DNA of 64,000 bases from Yersinia canariae (GTDB lineage: Bacteria; Pseudomonadota; Gammaproteobacteria; Enterobacterales; Enterobacteriaceae): the NCBI RefSeq assembly GCF_009831415.1, contig NZ_CP043727.1:4402001-4466000 (forward strand). Reading direction: 5' to 3'. Positions within the stretch are counted from its first letter, which is position 1. The number at the start of each line of letters is the position of its first letter. A program made the position numbers and the translations under genes. Under the pieces are notes generated by a model, which saw only the letters and a list, made by a program, of their open reading frames with translations, ran no database searches and was not told where the DNA came from. This document shows positions 41,411 through 51,656 of the stretch, piece by piece.

Positions 41411-43729
41411 ATGAAAGCACTCACCATTGGCCTGATTGGCAACCCGAATGCGGGTAAAACCACCCTTTTCAACCAGTTAACCGGTGCCCGCCAGCGGGTA
41501 GGTAACTGGGCTGGGGTCACTGTTGAGCGTAAAGAAGGCCACTTCAGCACCGCACAGCATCAAGTGACCTTAGTTGACCTGCCCGGAACATACTCTCTAA
41601 CAACCATTTCCGAGCAAACGTCACTGGATGAGCAAATTGCCTGCCACTATATTTTGAGCGGCGAAGCTGACCTGCTGATTAATGTGATTGATGCGGTCAA
41701 CCTGGAGCGAAACCTTTACCTAACACTGCAACTGATAGAATTAGGTATCCCCTGCATCGTGGCACTCAATATGCTGGATATTGCCGAAAGTCAGCACATT
41801 GATATTGATATCGAAGCACTTTCTCAGCAATTGGGCTGTCCCGTTATTCCGTTGGTTTCCACGCGAGGCCGCGGTATCAATGAATTAAAAAACAGCATTG
41901 ATGAGCTTCAACCCGTGCCCTTTAAAGCACTGGTTAACTACCCGCCGGTACTCCTGAGCGAGGTGGATAAGTTGGTGCAGGCGATGCCGGAGTCTTGGCC
42001 GGTGCAGCAGCGCCGCTGGCTGGCACTGCAAATATTAGAAGGTGATATTTATAGCTTGGCTCGCGCGGGCATCTCCCCTTCTATCGTGGCACTGGCCCGT
42101 GAAAATCTGCGGCAAAACCAGCACGAAGACCCGGAACTGGTGATCGCCGATGCCCGCTATCAAAGCATTGCCCGTATCTGCGATATCGTCGGCAACTCCC
42201 AGCAAGCCGAACCCAACCGCCTGACCCAAGTTCTTGATAAAGTGATTCTGAACCGCTGGTTAGGTGTGCCTATCTTCTTGTTTGTTATGTATTTAATGTT
42301 CGTCTTAGCCATTAATATCGGCGGGGCGTTACAACCGATATTTGATATCGGCTCTGCTGCCATTTTTATTCAAGGAATACAATGGATTGGCTATACTCTG
42401 CATTTCCCGCAGTGGCTAACCGTCTTCCTGGCTCAAGGTGTGGGCGGCGGGATAAACACCGTGCTACCGCTAGTGCCACAAATTGGCATGATGTATTTAT
42501 TCCTCTCCTTTTTGGAAGACTCCGGCTATATGGCCCGCGCCGCCTTTGTCATGGACCGGCTGATGCAAGCGCTGGGGTTACCGGGTAAATCTTTTGTGCC
42601 ACTGATTGTCGGCTTCGGCTGCAATGTGCCCTCGATTATGGGCGCGCGCACCTTGGATGCCCAACGCGAGCGCTTGATAACCATCATGATGGCACCGTTT
42701 ATGTCCTGCGGTGCGCGGCTGGCTATATTTGCTGTATTTGCCGCTGCATTCTTCGGACAAGACGGCGCCAGTATTGTCTTTTCTCTCTATCTGTTAGGTA
42801 TTGCCGTCGCCATCCTCACCGGCCTGGTACTCAAATACACCATCATGCGCGGTGAAGCATCCCCCTTTGTGATGGAATTGCCGGTTTACCATGTGCCACA
42901 CCTTAAAAGTTTGTTATTGCAAACCTGGCAGCGGCTCAAAGGCTTTGTCTTGCGCGCGGGGAAAGTCATTGTTATCGCGAGTATTTTTATTGGTGGCCTG
43001 AACAGTTTTTCTTTCAGCGGCAAAGCAGTAGACAGTATCAATGACTCGGCGCTAGCTTCTGTCAGTAAAGTGCTGACCCCCTTACTGTCACCCATGGGGA
43101 TCCATGAGGATAACTGGCAAGCCACTGTGGGGTTGGTGACCGGAGCCATGGCAAAAGAAGTGGTGGTAGGAACACTGAATACCCTTTACACCGCCGAGCA
43201 AATTAAAAATGAGCCCTTTGATGCCGAAAGCTTTAATTTATGGAGTGAATTAGGCGGAGCGGTTCATACAACCTGGCAGGGATTAAAAGATACTTTCAGT
43301 CTCAGTGTGTTATCCAACCCTATTGAGGCCAGTAAAGGTGACGGCGAAATGGCGGCCGGTTCGATGGGGATGATGAGCAGCAAGTTCGGCTCCAGTATCT
43401 CTGCCTACAGCTACCTGATTTTCGTCTTGCTGTATGTGCCTTGTGTCTCGGTGATGGGGGCAATTGCGCGGGAAACCAGCCGGGGCTGGATGACTTTCTC
43501 AATACTGTGGGGCTTGAATGTTGCTTACTCACTGGCCACCTTGTTCTATCAAGTAGCCACTTTGCGTGACCATCCGCAACAGAGCCTCGGCATTATTGCT
43601 TTAGTTATTATTATTAATGCTTTGATTCTGTTTGGTTTGCGCCGCGCACGTAGCCGGGTCACGGTGAGATTACAAAATAATACGCCCACCAGCAGTTGTT
43701 GCCAACACGCCGGTAATGACTGTCACTAA
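41411..43729 (+). CDS. feoB: Ferrous iron transporter FeoB
   Basis: A 772-residue inner-membrane Fe2+ transporter with an N-terminal GTPase. G1 is GNPNAGKTT, G3 DLPGTYSL and G4 NMLD near residue 120. A GDI-like helical part and a large membrane domain follow, with two Gate motifs containing conserved Cys (VGFGCNVPSIMGAR, APFMSCGARLAIFA). A Cys-containing tail ends SSCCQHAGNDCH. A TTG at 41393 could extend it, but ATG 41411 matches E. coli (773 aa). It lies between feoA and feoC. Confidence 0.97.
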   Translation: MKALTIGLIGNPNAGKTTLFNQLTGARQRVGNWAGVTVERKEGHFSTAQHQVTLVDLPGTYSLTTISEQTSLDEQIACHYILSGEADLLINVIDAVNLERNLYLTLQLIELGIPCIVALNMLDIAESQHIDIDIEALSQQLGCPVIPLVSTRGRGINELKNSIDELQPVPFKALVNYPPVLLSEVDKLVQAMPESWPVQQRRWLALQILEGDIYSLARAGISPSIVALARENLRQNQHEDPELVIADARYQSIARICDIVGNSQQAEPNRLTQVLDKVILNRWLGVPIFLFVMYLMFVLAINIGGALQPIFDIGSAAIFIQGIQWIGYTLHFPQWLTVFLAQGVGGGINTVLPLVPQIGMMYLFLSFLEDSGYMARAAFVMDRLMQALGLPGKSFVPLIVGFGCNVPSIMGARTLDAQRERLITIMMAPFMSCGARLAIFAVFAAAFFGQDGASIVFSLYLLGIAVAILTGLVLKYTIMRGEASPFVMELPVYHVPHLKSLLLQTWQRLKGFVLRAGKVIVIASIFIGGLNSFSFSGKAVDSINDSALASVSKVLTPLLSPMGIHEDNWQATVGLVTGAMAKEVVVGTLNTLYTAEQIKNEPFDAESFNLWSELGGAVHTTWQGLKDTFSLSVLSNPIEASKGDGEMAAGSMGMMSSKFGSSISAYSYLIFVLLYVPCVSVMGAIARETSRGWMTFSILWGLNVAYSLATLFYQVATLRDHPQQSLGIIALVIIINALILFGLRRARSRVTVRLQNNTPTSSCCQHAGNDCH

Positions 43730-43741
43730 CGAGGAGGTGCT

Positions 43742-43984
43742 ATGGCAAGCCTACTGCAATTGCGCGATGCAATCGCCCTCAGCGGCAGTGCTGATGCAAA
43801 TCAGTTAAGTCATCAATTGGCGATGCCTTTACCTCTGGTTGAGGCCATGCTGGAAAAGTTAGCCGCAATGGGCAAGATTGAACGAATTGAACAAGATAAT
43901 AGCGGGTGCCTGACGGGCAGTTGCAAGAGCTGCCCAGAGGGGCGAAATCAATGTAACACTGTGATTTATCAGTTAAAAAATTAA
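43742..43984 (+). CDS. feoC: FeoC, small winged-helix Fe-S-type regulator
   Basis: An 80-residue protein with a winged-helix fold (LLQLRDAIALSGSADANQLSHQLAMPLPLVEAMLEKLAAMGKIERI) followed by a Cys cluster, C56, C61, C64 and C71. Such clusters bind an oxygen-sensitive Fe-S centre in FeoC proteins. It is thought to control FeoB stability. It starts 12 bases after feoB with GAGGAGG-like sequence between, so it is co-translated. Confidence 0.93.
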   Translation: MASLLQLRDAIALSGSADANQLSHQLAMPLPLVEAMLEKLAAMGKIERIEQDNSGCLTGSCKSCPEGRNQCNTVIYQLKN

Positions 43985-43991
43985 AGTGAAT

Positions 43992-44013
43992 GAGATGCCC
44001 GCTTGGGCATCTC
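43992..44013. terminator. Bidirectional terminator between feoC and DUF1471 gene
   Basis: A perfect 9-bp stem, GAGATGCCC / GGGCATCTC, with a GCTT loop lies between convergent genes. Confidence 0.72.
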
Positions 44014-44021
44014 TACCAATA

Positions 44022-44285
44022 TTACTTGTAGACCTCTGCATCGGCATCAAACTTCTTCTTCTCGCGCTCGGCAATAATCACGTAATACTTACCGCCTTTC
44101 TCATCGGCCAATTTAGACAGTTCTTGCTTCACATCCATCGGTGATGTTGCTTCACCCGACGTCGAGATAGTGCCGATCTTCTCGTAATTCTTCGCTTCTT
44201 CTTTCGTAATTTCTTTAGCCGCCATCGCGCCAAAAGAAACCCCAGTCACCACCAGAGCTACCGCCAGATTTTTCAATAAATTCAT
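44022..44285 (-). CDS. DUF1471 (YdgH/BhsA/McbA-like) small periplasmic protein
   Basis: An 87-residue secreted protein. Residues 1-22 are a signal peptide (LKNLAVALVVTGVSFGAMA). The mature part (EKIGTISTSGEATSPMDVKQELSKLADEKGGKYYVIIAEREKKKFDADAEVYK) has the DUF1471 pattern: a GTIS-type strand, an amphipathic helix, then YYVI strands ending in the AEVYK-type terminus. Family members respond to stress, copper or biofilm conditions. Enterobacteria carry several paralogues, so no symbol is given. It stands alone between feoC and bioH. Confidence 0.88.
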   Translation of the reverse strand: MNLLKNLAVALVVTGVSFGAMAAKEITKEEAKNYEKIGTISTSGEATSPMDVKQELSKLADEKGGKYYVIIAEREKKKFDADAEVYK

Positions 44286-44461
44286 ACCGAATACCTCGCA
44301 AATGAATAATACGGCTTATAAATATTGTACAAACGCAGTAACAATTATTAATTAAATTTAATATTTAGCCATTAAATCGACGATTAAATTTTACTAAGCC
44401 CCATTTCCAGGGTGTCCTTATCGTCAGCATTGGCGCGCCGAAAACCCAAAAAGATGGGATG

Positions 44462-45238
44462 CTAAGCATCATTCTGCTGTGAGAAATCGATAATTAGTTT
44501 TGAAAATTCATTAGGATGAGAAACAAATGGCGCATGAGCGCATCCTTTCATCACCACGGATGGGCTATGCGGCCATTTGCTGTCTAATAATGAGGCCACT
44601 TTGCGGGGCACCAACCCATCCAGATAACCGTAAATGCGCAAGAAAGGGAGAGAACTGTTAGCCAACTCTTCTCGTAAATCTGCGGTGCGCAGAATATCCA
44701 GCCCTCCCGTCAACACGTCCACTGCTGGCATCTGGTGCTGCAACACTACGGCTTTCAATAAACGGGCATCCTGGCGCGCACTTTCCGTCCCCAAGGTTTG
44801 CAGTGCCAGAAAACGCTCAACAGTGCGCTGGAAATCCTCACTGAGCTGTTGCTGGAAACCCGCCAGCACTTCTGGGCGGATACCCGGCCATTCATCATGG
44901 GCAGTAAAACATGGGGAAGAAGAAACCGTTATCAGCCCACGGACGTGCTCGGAGTGAGTCAAAGCTACCTGACTGGCAACCAACCCACCCATTGACCAAC
45001 CCAGCCATATCGCGTGTTGGGGAGCTTGCTGCAAAACTATTTCAGCCATTTCCGCCAGTGACATCGCACCAAAACCATGACTGCGCCCATACCCGGGGAG
45101 GTCAACCAAGTGCAGGCGAAAATGCGGCGCGAGTCTGTCAATTATGCAATGCCATACCTCGGCATTCAGCCCCCATCCGTGCAGCAACACAAGATCACGA
45201 TCGCCTTCACCACAGATGTTCCAATAAAGTTGTTTCAT
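44462..45238 (-). CDS. bioH: Pimeloyl-ACP methyl ester carboxylesterase
   Basis: A 258-residue alpha/beta hydrolase that releases pimeloyl-ACP from its methyl ester in biotin synthesis. The oxyanion region is [12 protein letters not shown], the nucleophile elbow GWSMGG contains Ser82, the catalytic Asp lies in YGYLDGLVP and the His in [11 protein letters not shown]. Length is as in E. coli (256). It is divergent from gntX, the same arrangement as in E. coli. Confidence 0.96.
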   Translation of the reverse strand: MKQLYWNICGEGDRDLVLLHGWGLNAEVWHCIIDRLAPHFRLHLVDLPGYGRSHGFGAMSLAEMAEIVLQQAPQHAIWLGWSMGGLVASQVALTHSEHVRGLITVSSSPCFTAHDEWPGIRPEVLAGFQQQLSEDFQRTVERFLALQTLGTESARQDARLLKAVVLQHQMPAVDVLTGGLDILRTADLREELANSSLPFLRIYGYLDGLVPRKVASLLDSKWPHSPSVVMKGCAHAPFVSHPNEFSKLIIDFSQQNDA

Positions 45239-45422
45239 ACATTAGTATCCCTGACTAATCCGATATCGCAATCGTGCTAACAGCTATGTCAGGCACCTTG
45301 CCAGATTCAATTGTTTAATGGAAATAAAGCCTATATCCAAAGTCATTAGCGTTGTCGCCAGGCGGCGCGTGAGCGTAGCCCCCTGCGGCCTCATGAACGG
45401 AGGATATTTAAGGAAGATACAC

Positions 45423-46106
45423 ATGCTAACAATCGTCAGTCCATGTTGGCTATGCCAGCAACCGCTATATCACCCTAAACACGGTATTTGTTGTTATTGC
45501 CGCCGCCATTTCCCTCCCTTACCTCCCTGCTGCTCTTACTGTGGCTTACCTTGTGGTAATACTGTTTTGCCCTGCGGCCGCTGTCTAAAACAGCCGCCGC
45601 GCTGGATGCGTATGATTTTTGTCAGCGATTATGCTCCCCCATTGAATGGGCTAATAAAAAAGCTAAAATTTAACGGGGCGACGTCACTGGCACCGGTATT
45701 GGCCCGATTATTCCTGCTACGCTGGCTTGATGCCAGGCGACACGGCAACGTCATCAAACCAGACAGAATTATCAGTGTGCCGCTGCACCGCTGGCGCTGT
45801 TGGCGGCGCGGATATAATCAAACAGATTTATTAGCACGGCCATTAGCACACTGGCTGGGTTGCCACTACAGCAATACCACTTTGCGACGTATTCGTGCGA
45901 CGCCCCCGCAACAGCAATTAAAAGCTGCAGCACGCCGTCAAAATATGCAGGGAATATTTCACTGTATGGAGTCGGTTCGCGGCCAACATATTGCTCTGTT
46001 GGATGATGTTGTGACAACAGGCAGTACCGTGAATGAGATTGCCAAGCTACTATGGGCGCAGGGGATTGCCTCATTGCAGGTCTGGTGTATTTGCCGAACC
46101 TTGTAG
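45423..46106 (+). CDS. gntX: ComF/GntX family phosphoribosyltransferase-like protein
   Basis: A 227-residue protein. Its N-terminal zinc-finger-like part has several CxxC pairs (CWLCQQ, CCYCRR, CCSYCGLPC, LPCGRC). The C-terminal phosphoribosyltransferase-type domain has the PRPP-binding motif IALLDDVVTTGSTV. Family members (ComF) act in DNA uptake in naturally competent species, while the E. coli protein was named for gluconate use and has also been linked to DNA use. The open frame begins at 45318, but ATG 45423 with AAGGAAG upstream gives the E. coli length (227). Confidence 0.92.
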   Translation: MLTIVSPCWLCQQPLYHPKHGICCYCRRHFPPLPPCCSYCGLPCGNTVLPCGRCLKQPPRWMRMIFVSDYAPPLNGLIKKLKFNGATSLAPVLARLFLLRWLDARRHGNVIKPDRIISVPLHRWRCWRRGYNQTDLLARPLAHWLGCHYSNTTLRRIRATPPQQQLKAAARRQNMQGIFHCMESVRGQHIALLDDVVTTGSTVNEIAKLLWAQGIASLQVWCICRTL

Positions 46107-46165
46107 TCACCCTAACAATGGGCGTATTATAACCGACAAGAATAGTCAACTATTGAGCAGATGCC

Positions 46166-46741
46166 ATGATCACAATAACAGACGCAGCACAATCTCATTT
46201 TGCCAAACTGTTGGCAAATCAAGAAGAAGGCACCCAAATTCGCGTATTTGTTATCAACCCCGGTACACCTACCGCTGAGTGCGGCGTGTCTTACTGCCCA
46301 CCGGATGCCGTTGAAGCAACAGATACCGAACTGAAATTCGAACAGTTATCAGCTTATATTGATGAACTGAGCAAACCTTATCTGGAAGATGCTGAAATCG
46401 ATTTTGTCACTGACCAGTTAGGTTCACAGCTGACACTGAAAGCCCCTAACGCCAAAATGCGCAAAGTGGATGACAATGCGCCGCTAATGGAACGGGTCGA
46501 GTATGTTCTGCAATCGCAGATTAACCCGCAATTAGCCGGTCACGGTGGCCGAGTCACTTTGATGGAAATCACGCCGGATGCATTGGCTATCCTGCAATTC
46601 GGTGGCGGTTGTAACGGCTGCTCCATGGTCGATGTGACCTTGAAAGAAGGCATCGAGAAAGAGCTATTGCAGAAATTCCCAGAATTGAAAGGGGTGAGAG
46701 ATTTGACTGAGCATCAGCGCGGCGAGCACTCTTACTACTAA
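46166..46741 (+). CDS. nfuA: Fe-S biogenesis/repair protein NfuA
   Basis: A 191-residue Fe-S carrier. An N-terminal A-type-like domain lacking the three Cys ([28 protein letters not shown]) is followed by a NifU-type C-terminal domain with C149-x2-C152 ([18 protein letters not shown]), which holds a [4Fe-4S] cluster at the dimer interface. It matures Fe-S proteins under stress and iron limitation. It follows gntX with a 59-bp gap, as in E. coli. Confidence 0.97.
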   Translation: MITITDAAQSHFAKLLANQEEGTQIRVFVINPGTPTAECGVSYCPPDAVEATDTELKFEQLSAYIDELSKPYLEDAEIDFVTDQLGSQLTLKAPNAKMRKVDDNAPLMERVEYVLQSQINPQLAGHGGRVTLMEITPDALAILQFGGGCNGCSMVDVTLKEGIEKELLQKFPELKGVRDLTEHQRGEHSYY

Positions 46742-46774
46742 TTAGCTTTCATCTTTAGCACTTTCAGTAACTTG

Positions 46775-46798
46775 AAGGGGGATTATTCCCCCTTTTAT
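46775..46798. terminator. Terminator between nfuA and malQ
   Basis: An AAGGGGGA / TCCCCCTT stem with a TTAT loop runs into TTTTAT. It is suited to end nfuA and also lies at the end of the convergent malQ. Confidence 0.82.
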
Positions 46799-46823
46799 AC
46801 ATTTCACCTGAATCGCGCAGGTA

Positions 46824-48920
46824 TCAGCCCACCGAGACATTCTTGCGGCACTTATCCAAGTCTTTCAATAAACGATTAACTTGGTCGTCTGCAAACATCT
46901 CTTCTAAAGTTGCTGTCAACTTACGTCGCCAGTTTGGATATTCATCACTGGTGCCCGGAATGTTGACCGGAGCCGCCATATCCAACCAGTCTTCTGGTTG
47001 CAACCCCAATAGCGCACTAGCGCTGCCAGCAACATAGCGCTGCAATCCACGATTCAGAACAGAGTTCATTGAAAGTAACGATGCTTTATGGCCCACTTTC
47101 TTTGGCACACAATCATAGTGATGCAGCCCTTCCAGCAAACCTTGCTTAGCACGTTCTCTATCAAGATAAAGCTGCTTTAATATCTGTTGATCCGGATATA
47201 GCCCTAGCTCATTTCCCAACTTCAAATCATCACTTTGCCAATAACCCCGTAAGGTCGGCAAATCATGAGTCGTAATGGTTGCCATCGCTTGCACTGGATA
47301 AGACTGCGGAGCACGGAATATATTTTCGCTATCATGCTCAAAATAGAGCACTTTATAAGAATACACGCCACTGTCGCGCAGCTTGCTAACAATCTCTACT
47401 GGCACCGTGCCTAAATCCTCACCAATGACCATGCAGCGGTGGCGCTGGCTCTCCAAAGCCAATATCGCCAGCAGATCTTCAACCGGGTATTTGACATAAG
47501 CGCCTTGATCAGCCGTTTGGCCATAAGGAATCCACCATAGACGCAATAATGCCATCACATGGTCAATGCGCAGCGCGCCACAACTGGTCATATTGGCACG
47601 TAGCAAATCAATGAAAGGCTGATAAGCGCGGGCAACCATGACGTGCGGGTCCATGGGTGGCAAGCCCCAGTTCTGGCCCAGCGGCCCTAAAATATCAGGC
47701 GGAGCCCCTACAGAAGCTTTAAGGCAGTATAACTCGCGATCACACCAGGTTTCAGCGCCGCCTTCCGCGACACCTACTGCCAAATCACGATACAACCCGA
47801 GCGGCATTTTTTGTGCTTGGCTGGCGCGGAAGCAGTCATCAAACTGGCTGGCAGCCAACCACTGTAACCACAGATAGAAGTTCACTTCCTCGCCATGCTC
47901 ACGGCAAAAATCAGCCACTCCTGCACTGTGCCCTTCGCGGTATTTTTCCGGCCACACTGGCCAGCCCCACATCATGGGGTCGTTTTCACTCAAATGAGCA
48001 TGCAAAGCATCGAAAGCAGCTTGTTGATGTAGGCTACTTCCCCCTTGCTCAACAAACCGATGGAATGCCTGTACCCGCGCATCTTTTGCTTTGCGGGCGG
48101 AAAAAAGTGGGAAAGCCAAACGCAAAGCGGTCAGTTTGAGTTGCATGACCTGCGGATAATCAACCCATTCGCTAGCACGTGCTTTGACCAGCGCGCTTTG
48201 TGTCTCGGGCTGATGCCACCAAATCTGTGCTGCTTCGCTGTGCTGAAATTCATCCACCTGATTTACATCAATATAAATCACATTCAGCCAGCGTCTTGAA
48301 GAAGGGCTGTAAGGGCTGGCACTTTGTGGATTGGCCGGATAGAGCGCATGAATCGGGTTAAGGCCAATAAAGGCCCCACCGCGCTCACCCACCTGCTCCA
48401 ACATCTGGTTTAAATCGCCAAAATCGCCGATCCCCCAGTTGTTCTCAGAGCGCAGGGTATATAACTGAACACAAGCTCCCCAGAGTTTTTTCCCTGCCAG
48501 CAAAGCATCCGGCTCATAACAGCGTTTCGGGGCGACGATAACCGAGCACTGCCACTGTTGTAAGCCTTGCTCTAGCACCAACCGGTGATAACCCTGCGGC
48601 AGTGAAGCCGGTAATGTCAGCGTTTTTTTGGCACTGATCCGCCCCTGATGCAAATCACCTTTTTCGGTCTGCAACTGCCAGTGATAATCGCCTGAACCCG
48701 CCATTGGCAACTGCATTGGGCTGCCAAAAGTAAATACTTTTACCGGTGGTAATGGTGCTTTTTCTGCCTGAGAATCTGGGGGCACACTCGTGCGCCCCAT
48801 GGCCGCCAATAACTGCTGCTTGGTTTGTGCCGAAATAGCCTGCGGCTTACCGTGAGCATTTATATAATTGGCGGCTATCCCTGCCAGTGTCGCTGCTTGA
48901 TCGAGCGATTTACGATCCAT
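46824..48920 (-). CDS. malQ: 4-alpha-glucanotransferase (amylomaltase)
   Basis: A 698-residue family-77 glycoside hydrolase that transfers glucan units between maltodextrins and releases glucose. Conserved segments include NNWGIGDFGDLNQML, SPYSPSSRRWLNVIYIDV, RIDHVMALLRLWWIP with the catalytic Asp, IGEDLGTVP with the acid/base Glu, and TTHDLPTLRGYW. Length matches E. coli MalQ (694). It follows malP after 12 bp and is co-transcribed under MalT control. Confidence 0.97.
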   Translation of the reverse strand: MDRKSLDQAATLAGIAANYINAHGKPQAISAQTKQQLLAAMGRTSVPPDSQAEKAPLPPVKVFTFGSPMQLPMAGSGDYHWQLQTEKGDLHQGRISAKKTLTLPASLPQGYHRLVLEQGLQQWQCSVIVAPKRCYEPDALLAGKKLWGACVQLYTLRSENNWGIGDFGDLNQMLEQVGERGGAFIGLNPIHALYPANPQSASPYSPSSRRWLNVIYIDVNQVDEFQHSEAAQIWWHQPETQSALVKARASEWVDYPQVMQLKLTALRLAFPLFSARKAKDARVQAFHRFVEQGGSSLHQQAAFDALHAHLSENDPMMWGWPVWPEKYREGHSAGVADFCREHGEEVNFYLWLQWLAASQFDDCFRASQAQKMPLGLYRDLAVGVAEGGAETWCDRELYCLKASVGAPPDILGPLGQNWGLPPMDPHVMVARAYQPFIDLLRANMTSCGALRIDHVMALLRLWWIPYGQTADQGAYVKYPVEDLLAILALESQRHRCMVIGEDLGTVPVEIVSKLRDSGVYSYKVLYFEHDSENIFRAPQSYPVQAMATITTHDLPTLRGYWQSDDLKLGNELGLYPDQQILKQLYLDRERAKQGLLEGLHHYDCVPKKVGHKASLLSMNSVLNRGLQRYVAGSASALLGLQPEDWLDMAAPVNIPGTSDEYPNWRRKLTATLEEMFADDQVNRLLKDLDKCRKNVSVG

Positions 48921-48932
48921 GCAGTCTTCTCC

Positions 48933-51338
48933 TTAACGTTTGGCTTGCCAGATTCGCGTCTGATAGTCGCGAATTGAACGGTCAGAACTGAACATCCCTA
49001 CCCGGGCGGTGTTAAGAATGGTACGGCGGGTCCATTCATCCTTATCGCGGTACAGGGCATCAATTTGCTTCTGTGCCTGACAATATGAAGCAAAATCAGC
49101 CAGTACCAGATAAGGGTCTCCCCCTTCCAACAGGCTATGCAACATCATGTCAAATGCGTGTTTATCACCTTGGCTAAATGCACCGCTGGCAAGCTCATCC
49201 AGAATACTTTTCAGGTGTGCGTCAGCTTTTAAATAAGTCTGTGGTTTATAACCTTTCGCCAGAATGGCTTTTACCTGCGGGGCGGTGTTACCGAAAATAA
49301 AGATATTCTCGTCACCCACCTGCTCAGCAATTTCAACATTCGCACCGTCCAATGTGCCGACTGTCAATGCGCCATTCAGGGCCAATTTCATGTTACCTGT
49401 CCCGGAAGCTTCTTTACCGGCAGTTGAAATCTGCTCGGACACGTCTGCCGCAGGGATCATCAACTCCGCAACCGAAACACGGTAGTCGGGGATAAAAATA
49501 ACTTTCAGGCGATCTTTGACGATCGGATCATTATTGATCTTCTCAGCCGCCTGATTTATAGCATAAATAATGTTCTTGGCTAAATAATAACCCGGAGCTG
49601 CTTTAGCACCAAACAGGAATACACGCGGCGCAATATCCAGATTCGGGTTGTCGCGGATTTGGCGATATAGCGACAGAATATGCAACAGATTTAAATGCTG
49701 ACGTTTATATTCATGCAAGCGCTTAATCTGTACATCAAAGATGGCATCCGGGTTGATGGTTATCCCCATGACGCGCTTAACATATTCAGCTAGCTTAACT
49801 TTGTTGTCATATTTGATTTGCTGATAGCTATTACGGAAAGTTTTATCTTCAGCGTAAGACTCAAGCCCGGCTAATGCATCCAGATTATTTGCCCATTCCA
49901 CTTTCAATGTGTCATCAATCAAACCCGACAGTGCCGGATTACATTGCTTCAACCAACGACGTGGTGTAATACCATTGGTAACGTTGTGGAATTTATTTGG
50001 CCATAATTGATAATATTCAGGGAATAAATCTTTGATAACCAAATCAGAGTGCAACTGCGCCACACCATTGACCGCAAAGCCGCTCACCACACACAAATTG
50101 GCCATCCGCACTTGTTTATTATGGTGCACAGCCAGTTTGGCCCAGACTTCTTCATCACCCGGCCATTGTTTATCGACCAACTTTTTAAATTGCGCATTGA
50201 TCTGCTTAATAATGACAAAATGGCGTGGCAACAAACTGCGCACCAGTTTTTCATCCCAGCACTCAAGGGCTTCTGGCATCAAGGTGTGGTTGGTGTAGGC
50301 GAAAGTTTTACTGGTAATCGCCCAAGCCGCATCCCAGCTCAGTTGATGTTCATCCAGCAATACGCGCAGCATTTCAGGGATAGCGATGGTCGGGTGGGTA
50401 TCATTTAACTGAATAACTTCATAGTCCGGCAGCTCGGCCAACTTGCGGCCTGCCAGATGGTGTTTGCGCAAGATATCGGCGACCGAACAAGCACATTGGA
50501 AATATTGCTGCATCAGACGCAGGCGTTTACCGGCCAAATGGTTATCATTCGGATACAGCACTTTAGTCAGTTTTTCTGCTTCAACGCCATTTTGCTCGGC
50601 AAGCAAGAATTTACCGTCATTAAATTTCGTTAAATCAAAAGGATGCTGATGAGTTGCCTGCCATAAACGCAATGGTTGAGTGACCCCATTACGATAGCCC
50701 AGCACCGGTAAATCCCATGCTTCGCCACGTAAAGTAAAGGCCGGACGCCATAACTGACGGCCATCAGATTGTTTCTCCAACTTGCCACCAAAACCAACAT
50801 CCACAGCCAATACGGCATTGTGGCGGAACCATGGATAGCTTTCGCGCTGCCAATTGTCCGGTGCTTCCTGTTGCTTACATTCACTGAAAGATTGACGGAA
50901 CAGGCCGTATTGATAATTCAGACCATAACCGGTCGCGGGCTGCTCAACAGTCGCCATCGAGTCAAGAAAACAAGCCGCCAGACGCCCCAAGCCACCATTA
51001 CCCAATGCGGGGTCAGTTTCCTGCTCTAGCAAGTCACTCAGATTAATCTTCTGCTCAGCTAACAGCGCTTCTACTTGGTCATACCAACCCAAGTTAATCA
51101 GGTTATTTGCTGTTAACCGGCCAATTAAAAACTCCATCGAAATGTAGTTAACATGGCGCTGCACTTTTTGGGTTTTACCCGGCGCTGGCTGAGCAGATAA
51201 TTGTTCGGCTAATGCCGCGCTAACAGCTTCCCACCATTGGTGTTGCGTCATTTGCTGAGCAGAAGTTAAGCCAAAGCGCTGCCACTGGCGGGTCAGTGCG
51301 GCCAGGAAATCTTCCTTTTTAAGCATAGGCTGTGACAT
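48933..51338 (-). CDS. malP: Maltodextrin phosphorylase
   Basis: An 801-residue PLP enzyme that phosphorolyses maltodextrins to glucose-1-phosphate. Characteristic stretches are [50 protein letters not shown]-type [17 protein letters not shown], and [28 protein letters not shown] with the PLP lysine region. ATG 51338 (MSQPMLKK) matches E. coli; the longer frame to 51410 is rejected. The start lacks a strong Shine-Dalgarno sequence (GAGACCTCCCT precedes it). Candidate MalT boxes lie at 51417-51437. Confidence 0.97.
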   Translation of the reverse strand: MSQPMLKKEDFLAALTRQWQRFGLTSAQQMTQHQWWEAVSAALAEQLSAQPAPGKTQKVQRHVNYISMEFLIGRLTANNLINLGWYDQVEALLAEQKINLSDLLEQETDPALGNGGLGRLAACFLDSMATVEQPATGYGLNYQYGLFRQSFSECKQQEAPDNWQRESYPWFRHNAVLAVDVGFGGKLEKQSDGRQLWRPAFTLRGEAWDLPVLGYRNGVTQPLRLWQATHQHPFDLTKFNDGKFLLAEQNGVEAEKLTKVLYPNDNHLAGKRLRLMQQYFQCACSVADILRKHHLAGRKLAELPDYEVIQLNDTHPTIAIPEMLRVLLDEHQLSWDAAWAITSKTFAYTNHTLMPEALECWDEKLVRSLLPRHFVIIKQINAQFKKLVDKQWPGDEEVWAKLAVHHNKQVRMANLCVVSGFAVNGVAQLHSDLVIKDLFPEYYQLWPNKFHNVTNGITPRRWLKQCNPALSGLIDDTLKVEWANNLDALAGLESYAEDKTFRNSYQQIKYDNKVKLAEYVKRVMGITINPDAIFDVQIKRLHEYKRQHLNLLHILSLYRQIRDNPNLDIAPRVFLFGAKAAPGYYLAKNIIYAINQAAEKINNDPIVKDRLKVIFIPDYRVSVAELMIPAADVSEQISTAGKEASGTGNMKLALNGALTVGTLDGANVEIAEQVGDENIFIFGNTAPQVKAILAKGYKPQTYLKADAHLKSILDELASGAFSQGDKHAFDMMLHSLLEGGDPYLVLADFASYCQAQKQIDALYRDKDEWTRRTILNTARVGMFSSDRSIRDYQTRIWQAKR

Positions 51339-51362
51339 AGGGAGGTCTCTATCCTGTGAGTT

Positions 51363-51376
51363 GGGTAATTTTACCC
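51363..51376. promoter_or_regulatory. 14-bp palindrome in the malP leader
   Basis: GGGTAATTTTACCC has perfect 6-bp arms around TT and lies 25-38 bp upstream of the malP start codon. It could be part of the transcript leader or an operator; the protein is unknown. Confidence 0.4.
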
Positions 51377-51416
51377 TTATCCTGCCAATGAGAGCTGACA
51401 AGATCATCATCCTGCC

Positions 51417-51437
51417 GAGGGATTAGCTGGGGATGAG
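51417..51437 (-). promoter_or_regulatory. Candidate MalT boxes for malPQ
   Basis: Written on the plus strand, GAGGGATTAG (51417-51426) and GGGGATGAG (51429-51437) are two adjacent direct copies resembling the MalT box GGGGA(T/G)GAGG, the second almost perfect. They lie 80-100 bp upstream of malP. Activation by MalT is inferred. Confidence 0.6.
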
Positions 51438-51454
51438 TCGTAGGGCGTAGCTAA

Positions 51455-51476
51455 AATTGTGATCCGGTGCAACTTA
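51455..51476 (+). promoter_or_regulatory. CRP-type site for malT
   Basis: AATTGTGATCCGGTGCAACT begins a site closely resembling, from memory, the E. coli malT CRP site, with one good TGTGA half. It lies about 180 bp before the malT start. cAMP-CRP activation of malT is inferred. Confidence 0.6.
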
Positions 51477-51656
51477 CAGCCACAGGAAACATTAACTCTA
51501 TTGCAATAAGATGGCCGTTATCAGACCTTAGCAGTGCTGATTAATTACGAGGCTAAAAATAATTACTCTTATGAATGCCTGTAACAACTCACTACAAATG
51601 GATATATCAATCGCCAGGACGTCTTCTCACCGGATCCCTTTAAAACCGGATACAGC

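Noticed and set aside
51339..51410. Longer N terminus for malP from 51410
   Set aside because: The extension has no homology to MalP and overlaps the region with candidate MalT boxes. ATG 51338 matches the family start.
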